This document shows, piece by piece, positions 61,234 through 64,000 of a stretch of DNA of 64,000 bases. Both the position numbers and the translations under genes were made by a program. The stretch spans positions 186,001 through 250,000 of the forward strand of contig NZ_JAALXT010000004.1 in the NCBI RefSeq assembly GCF_011634775.1, in the 5' to 3' direction. The notes beneath the pieces were generated by a model. That model did no database searches and was not told where the DNA came from. It saw only the letters and a program-made list of their open reading frames with translations. The DNA is from Thalassoroseus pseudoceratinae (GTDB taxonomy: Bacteria; Planctomycetota; Planctomycetia; Planctomycetales; Planctomycetaceae). The stretch's first letter is position 1; each line of letters starts with the position of its first letter.

Positions 61234-62315
61234 GCCGGACCGGATTTCAGATGTTTCCGAATTTGTCGTGCATGTGCGGCGACGAGCGCCGGTGGAAAGG
61301 CGTTGCCGATCATCTGAGCAGCCGCGAATTTTCCTCGCTTCAACGAAAACCAATATGTAAGTGGAAAACTCTGCAACAATGCTGCTTCACGCAACGTTAT
61401 CGTACGGTCGGCCTCTGGATGCAGAAAACGCCCTTTCGAGGGATTCACGCAGCCGCCGGTGATTGTTGGGGCAACATCATCCCATGCCATTCGGCCGTAG
61501 ACATCTTTAAAGCCATTGCATCGGCGGTGGCAGGCTAGTTGATGCTCGTCGCCTGCATCCATCCGGCTCCCACCATCGCGAGGTATCATTGCAATCAGCC
61601 GAGCGATTTTTTCGCTACGTACTTCCGGAAGGTCATGCAGAGCATCACCCGAACGACCCGCTTCACTTAACGATGCGATTGTGCTTCGAACGGTGCAGGG
61701 CACTTTCGATTGATTGGGTTCGGGAAATCTAATCGTACCGATGCGACTAGCGATTAAAATCACGCGTCGTCGTCGTTGAGGAACACCGAATTCAGCCGCG
61801 TTTACAACCTTTGGTTGACCGTAGTAACCAAGTTCTTTCAATTCTCGACGGACGCGGGAAAAGCGATAGTCACGTCGTAGGTGAGGTACATTCTCAATCA
61901 TCACAACCCGCGGTTGCATAATGCGAGCAAACCTTACGATCTCGAAAACAAGGTCTTTATTTGCCTTTTCATATAGTCGCTTCCCACCGTTAAGTCGCTT
62001 CAGGCTAGAAAATGCTTGGCACGGCGGGCATCCGCTGAGTAGGTCTAGCTCGCGCGGTTGTAGGCCAACGGCATCAAGTACGGCGCTCGGATCGACATCG
62101 CGGATATCGTCGGCCCACACTTTGACCGTCCGGTGATTTTCTTTGAAGGTCTCAACGGCCAATGGATCGTTCTCGATGCCAGCAACTACTCGGAACCTCG
62201 CATTGCGCAAGCCCAGTGTGGTACCGCCACATCCGCTATATAAATCCACGGCAGTCGGCCAGCGTTGATTGCACGCCGGAAGCTCTGCGCCCACACATTT
62301 CAGTGAATCGTTCAC
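61230..62315 (-). CDS. DNA (cytosine-5) methyltransferase
   Basis: 361 residues from a GTG at 62315 that overlaps the ATPase stop as GTGA. Motif I 'AVDLYSGCGGTTLGLRNA' binds SAM, motif IV 'LLSGCPPCQAFSS' holds the catalytic cysteine, VI is 'MIENVPHL', VIII 'FGVPQRRRRVILIA' and the C-terminal motif X region 'AQMIGNAFPPALVAAH' is intact. It methylates cytosine in a target sequence that cannot be read from the protein. With Vsr and the GHKL ATPase it forms one operon, overlapping by four bases at each junction, so the three act together. Confidence 0.96.
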   Translation of the reverse strand: MNDSLKCVGAELPACNQRWPTAVDLYSGCGGTTLGLRNARFRVVAGIENDPLAVETFKENHRTVKVWADDIRDVDPSAVLDAVGLQPRELDLLSGCPPCQAFSSLKRLNGGKRLYEKANKDLVFEIVRFARIMQPRVVMIENVPHLRRDYRFSRVRRELKELGYYGQPKVVNAAEFGVPQRRRRVILIASRIGTIRFPEPNQSKVPCTVRSTIASLSEAGRSGDALHDLPEVRSEKIARLIAMIPRDGGSRMDAGDEHQLACHRRCNGFKDVYGRMAWDDVAPTITGGCVNPSKGRFLHPEADRTITLREAALLQSFPLTYWFSLKRGKFAAAQMIGNAFPPALVAAHARQIRKHLKSGPA

Positions 62316-64000
62316 GGATCCGACTCCCCAACTCCGCCTGCCCGATCCTCTGCCGAACGATGCGAAGAATCAGTTTCTAAGATGTGACGTGTCCTTGCTA
62401 CTTCCTTTTGCTTGGCTAGGAAGTAAGAGTTTTCAAAGTCACCCTCTAAGACTGCACGATAATGTTCGTAAAACATTTTCGCTCTACGGAACAACTCGGT
62501 CCAGGTCAGTACTTTGAAGGTCTCCTGTTTCAGATACTCATCCCATTTCACTTTAGGGACATCTATTTTCCCTCCGTAAACCAAAACCCTTTGGCAATTC
62601 TCGTGAGCACGCATCAGTTCAATTTGATAGTCCTCCAGTCTTCGCAGTTCCGGGAACGAGACCGCGACTCCGGGACGTTTCATTTCGATAATGATTAAAT
62701 TCGTTGTGTCCTTCTCAAAAGCCAAGAAGTCTACTCGTTTCAGTTTCATTTCTTCAGGGCAATCCCGCCGACCCCACTCTCGGAGCTGCGCTCCCACATG
62801 TTTCTCCTCTGTGAAAACCTGCCAATCTGGGTCGAACAGCCAAGGATATTGTGCGAGCAAGTCGTGCAAATTGTCGTAACTCAGTTTTGACGCTGTTTCG
62901 GGTGCATTGCCGATTATCATTCGGTGGAGTTTATCAATGATGCCCAGTCGCCCCTTTACGATTTCCAAAATGGCCCTGCTTTCAAGAACTTTCCAATCGT
63001 GCAAACGGGCGAGTGTTTCCTCGAGTCGGTCTGGATCATCGCTAGCGTCTTGAATGTCTTCAATCACATCATGGAAGGTTCGGAACTCGTAAGCCCTGAT
63101 CAACGAACTGGCTAATTCTCGTGTCCGGTTGTCATCTCGGTCTGACTTTTGTCCCAGCACTTTTAGAAAGCTGCTGATTTGTCTCTTATTACTTGGGTCG
63201 AGCATCGCAAGTCGAGGTGCGAATTCAGAGTCGTTTAGGATCCACTGCTGTAGTTTCCCCCCCATCATTTCACCGCATTCAACGAGCAGCCGTCGAGTCA
63301 AAGCTTCTCCCCAAACACGTAGCGGTCGCAATTCTTCCTTTTCCCAATCCAATTCCTGGCGATCCGTAGAAATGAGGTCGGTTTCAAGGTCGTCGAGATA
63401 ATCGGCAATGATCTCTCCATGAAGATAGCGGGTTGAGTGTTGAGAAGACGCAGTGGATTCGACTCGAAAAAAAAACGGCGGTGCTTGAGCGGTTCGCCCA
63501 TGCGCGTATATTGCGAAGCCTTGTGACTCAGCTGATCGTATTGCACGCTCAGCGAAGGCGTAACGGTACCTGACAATCTCGCCGCCAGGTAATTCTTCCT
63601 CCTGAAATTCGCCGTCATCTGGGAATTCGTGCATTGTCGGTATTTCGGGATCTGATAGTGGTTCTGCGTTGATTTGAACCTGCATCTCGCCCCGAGTAGT
63701 TCGAGAGAATCTCCGTGCAAGCGTCACGCGCAATGACTCAATATCGATCGGAGTTGTATGTCTCAAACCGGAAAGCTCGATGCATGTGCCTGACTCCGGC
63801 CATCCCTCTCGTCGTGGTGCTTCACTCCACCGAAACTCAATATCTTCTGCCTCACCGTCGACCGTTCGTAAACTTTCCAACGGCATTTCGAATCGGATTG
63901 CGTTTGCCATATTGGAAGTCCAGGTGGTAATAATTACACGGGACGCCAGCCCGAATCCCGCCAGTTTACCAATGCCTTTTCGTCCCATCACTTTGCGGCC
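62312..64000 (-). CDS. GHKL ATPase with C-terminal PD-(D/E)XK-like nuclease domain (N-terminus outside window)
   Basis: At least 562 residues; the frame continues past 64000. The visible N-terminal part starts inside the ATP lid ('RKVMGRKGIGKLAGFGLASR'), the conserved G2 motif of GHKL ATPases (Hsp90/MutL/MORC). A long helical middle follows. Near the C-terminus 'LLAQYPWLFDPDWQVFTEE' then 'KRVDFLAFEKDTTNLIIIEM' and 'KRPGVAVSFPELRRLEDYQI' gives Asp...Glu-x-Lys, a PD-(D/E)XK nuclease core like that of Shedu/DUF4263 proteins. The gene overlaps the methyltransferase by four bases. Predicted restriction systems with MutL/MORC-like ATPases, m5C methylases and Vsr have been described computationally; this looks like one. 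The ATP-binding Glu/Asn of the N domain cannot be checked here. Confidence 0.85.
   Translation of the reverse strand, partial: GRKVMGRKGIGKLAGFGLASRVIITTWTSNMANAIRFEMPLESLRTVDGEAEDIEFRWSEAPRREGWPESGTCIELSGLRHTTPIDIESLRVTLARRFSRTTRGEMQVQINAEPLSDPEIPTMHEFPDDGEFQEEELPGGEIVRYRYAFAERAIRSAESQGFAIYAHGRTAQAPPFFFRVESTASSQHSTRYLHGEIIADYLDDLETDLISTDRQELDWEKEELRPLRVWGEALTRRLLVECGEMMGGKLQQWILNDSEFAPRLAMLDPSNKRQISSFLKVLGQKSDRDDNRTRELASSLIRAYEFRTFHDVIEDIQDASDDPDRLEETLARLHDWKVLESRAILEIVKGRLGIIDKLHRMIIGNAPETASKLSYDNLHDLLAQYPWLFDPDWQVFTEEKHVGAQLREWGRRDCPEEMKLKRVDFLAFEKDTTNLIIIEMKRPGVAVSFPELRRLEDYQIELMRAHENCQRVLVYGGKIDVPKVKWDEYLKQETFKVLTWTELFRRAKMFYEHYRAVLEGDFENSYFLAKQKEVARTRHILETDSSHRSAEDRAGGVGESDP

Larger units (their letters stand above)
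53253..64000. mobile_element. Integrative element inserted at tRNA-Met; right end outside window
   Basis: Left boundary is inferred from a tyrosine integrase that abuts and overlaps the tRNA. Contents are mobile-element-like: integrase, csrA, HTH and winged-helix proteins, excisionases, a second recombinase, and a Vsr-methyltransferase-ATPase operon, nearly all left-running. A second copy of the tRNA 3' end (attR) was not seen before 64000, so the element is at least 10.7 kb long. Confidence 0.8.

Noticed and set aside
55000-64000. attR copy of the tRNA-Met 3' half
   Set aside because: No second TTCGAGTCCCTCCACCGCT-like sequence was seen, so the right end is outside the window.
1-64000. CRISPR arrays, rRNA genes and other tRNA genes
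   Set aside because: No regularly spaced repeats and no rRNA-like sequence were found; only one tRNA is clear.

Overview
The window looks like the chromosome of a planctomycete, roughly 53-56 % G+C by eye. The markers are families typical of that phylum: a PSCyt1/PSCyt2/PSD1 cytochrome paired with a DUF1501 protein, a giant PVC-type haem-binding dehydrogenase, a DUF1559 pseudopilin-like protein, a LEPR-XLL-like surface protein, ThuA-like and PQQ-propeller secreted proteins, a UbiA/MqnP-like prenyltransferase and a B12-dependent ribonucleotide reductase. I cannot name the genus from sequence alone.

Layout. 1-19.4 kb: a partial secreted protein, a membrane histidine kinase with an acidic tail, pdxA, then a run of exported redox and degradation proteins (PSD1 + DUF1501, a ten-haem cytochrome/propeller fusion, a 1632-residue SGNH/propeller/PA14/cupredoxin/cytochrome fusion, ThuA). 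19.4-25.4 kb: a UbiA-type prenyltransferase, then a small co-directional cluster of a FliN/SpoA-like protein, a DotU/TssL-like protein, a proline-rich membrane-anchored protein and an ExeA-like ATPase, and a MoxR ATPase. 25.4-33.5 kb: PQQ propeller, Ycf46-like AAA ATPase, M20 peptidase, repeat surface protein, GH16 glycanase, truncated haemoglobin. 33.8-35.0 kb: a complete IS630-family insertion sequence. 35-44.3 kb: DUF2254 protein, phosphate-type porin, HAD-IIA phosphatase, Tat-exported protein, an IscA-fold protein and an RRM RNA-binding protein, several with clear terminators. 44.3-46.1 kb: a RAYT (REP-associated transposase) with REP palindromes on both sides, plus a SEC-C/HNH-like gene bracketed by two copies of the same REP pair. 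46.1-53 kb: nrdJ with possible NrdR boxes, a membrane protein coupled to a TiaS-like protein, a DUF1559 protein and a DUF58 protein.

53.2 kb to the right edge is an integrated element. It begins at a tRNA-Met(CAT) gene whose antisense strand encodes the last residues of a tyrosine integrase. Almost every gene runs leftwards: integrase, csrA, two winged-helix/HTH proteins (one with iteron-like repeats inside its reading frame, as in a phage lambda O-type origin), two excisionase-like HTH proteins with an operator-like repeat, an unknown protein, a second tyrosine recombinase, then an overlapping Vsr - cytosine-5 methyltransferase - GHKL ATPase/nuclease operon. That operon is the best candidate for an under-described system: it resembles predicted restriction-modification modules built around MutL/MORC-like GHKL ATPases, and its ATPase carries a PD-(D/E)XK-like nuclease C-terminus. 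The vsr gene has an in-frame stop. The ATPase gene and the right end of the element lie beyond the window.

Most gene starts were moved inwards from the longest open frame to an ATG with a ribosome-binding site and/or a signal peptide; the choice is stated in each entry.
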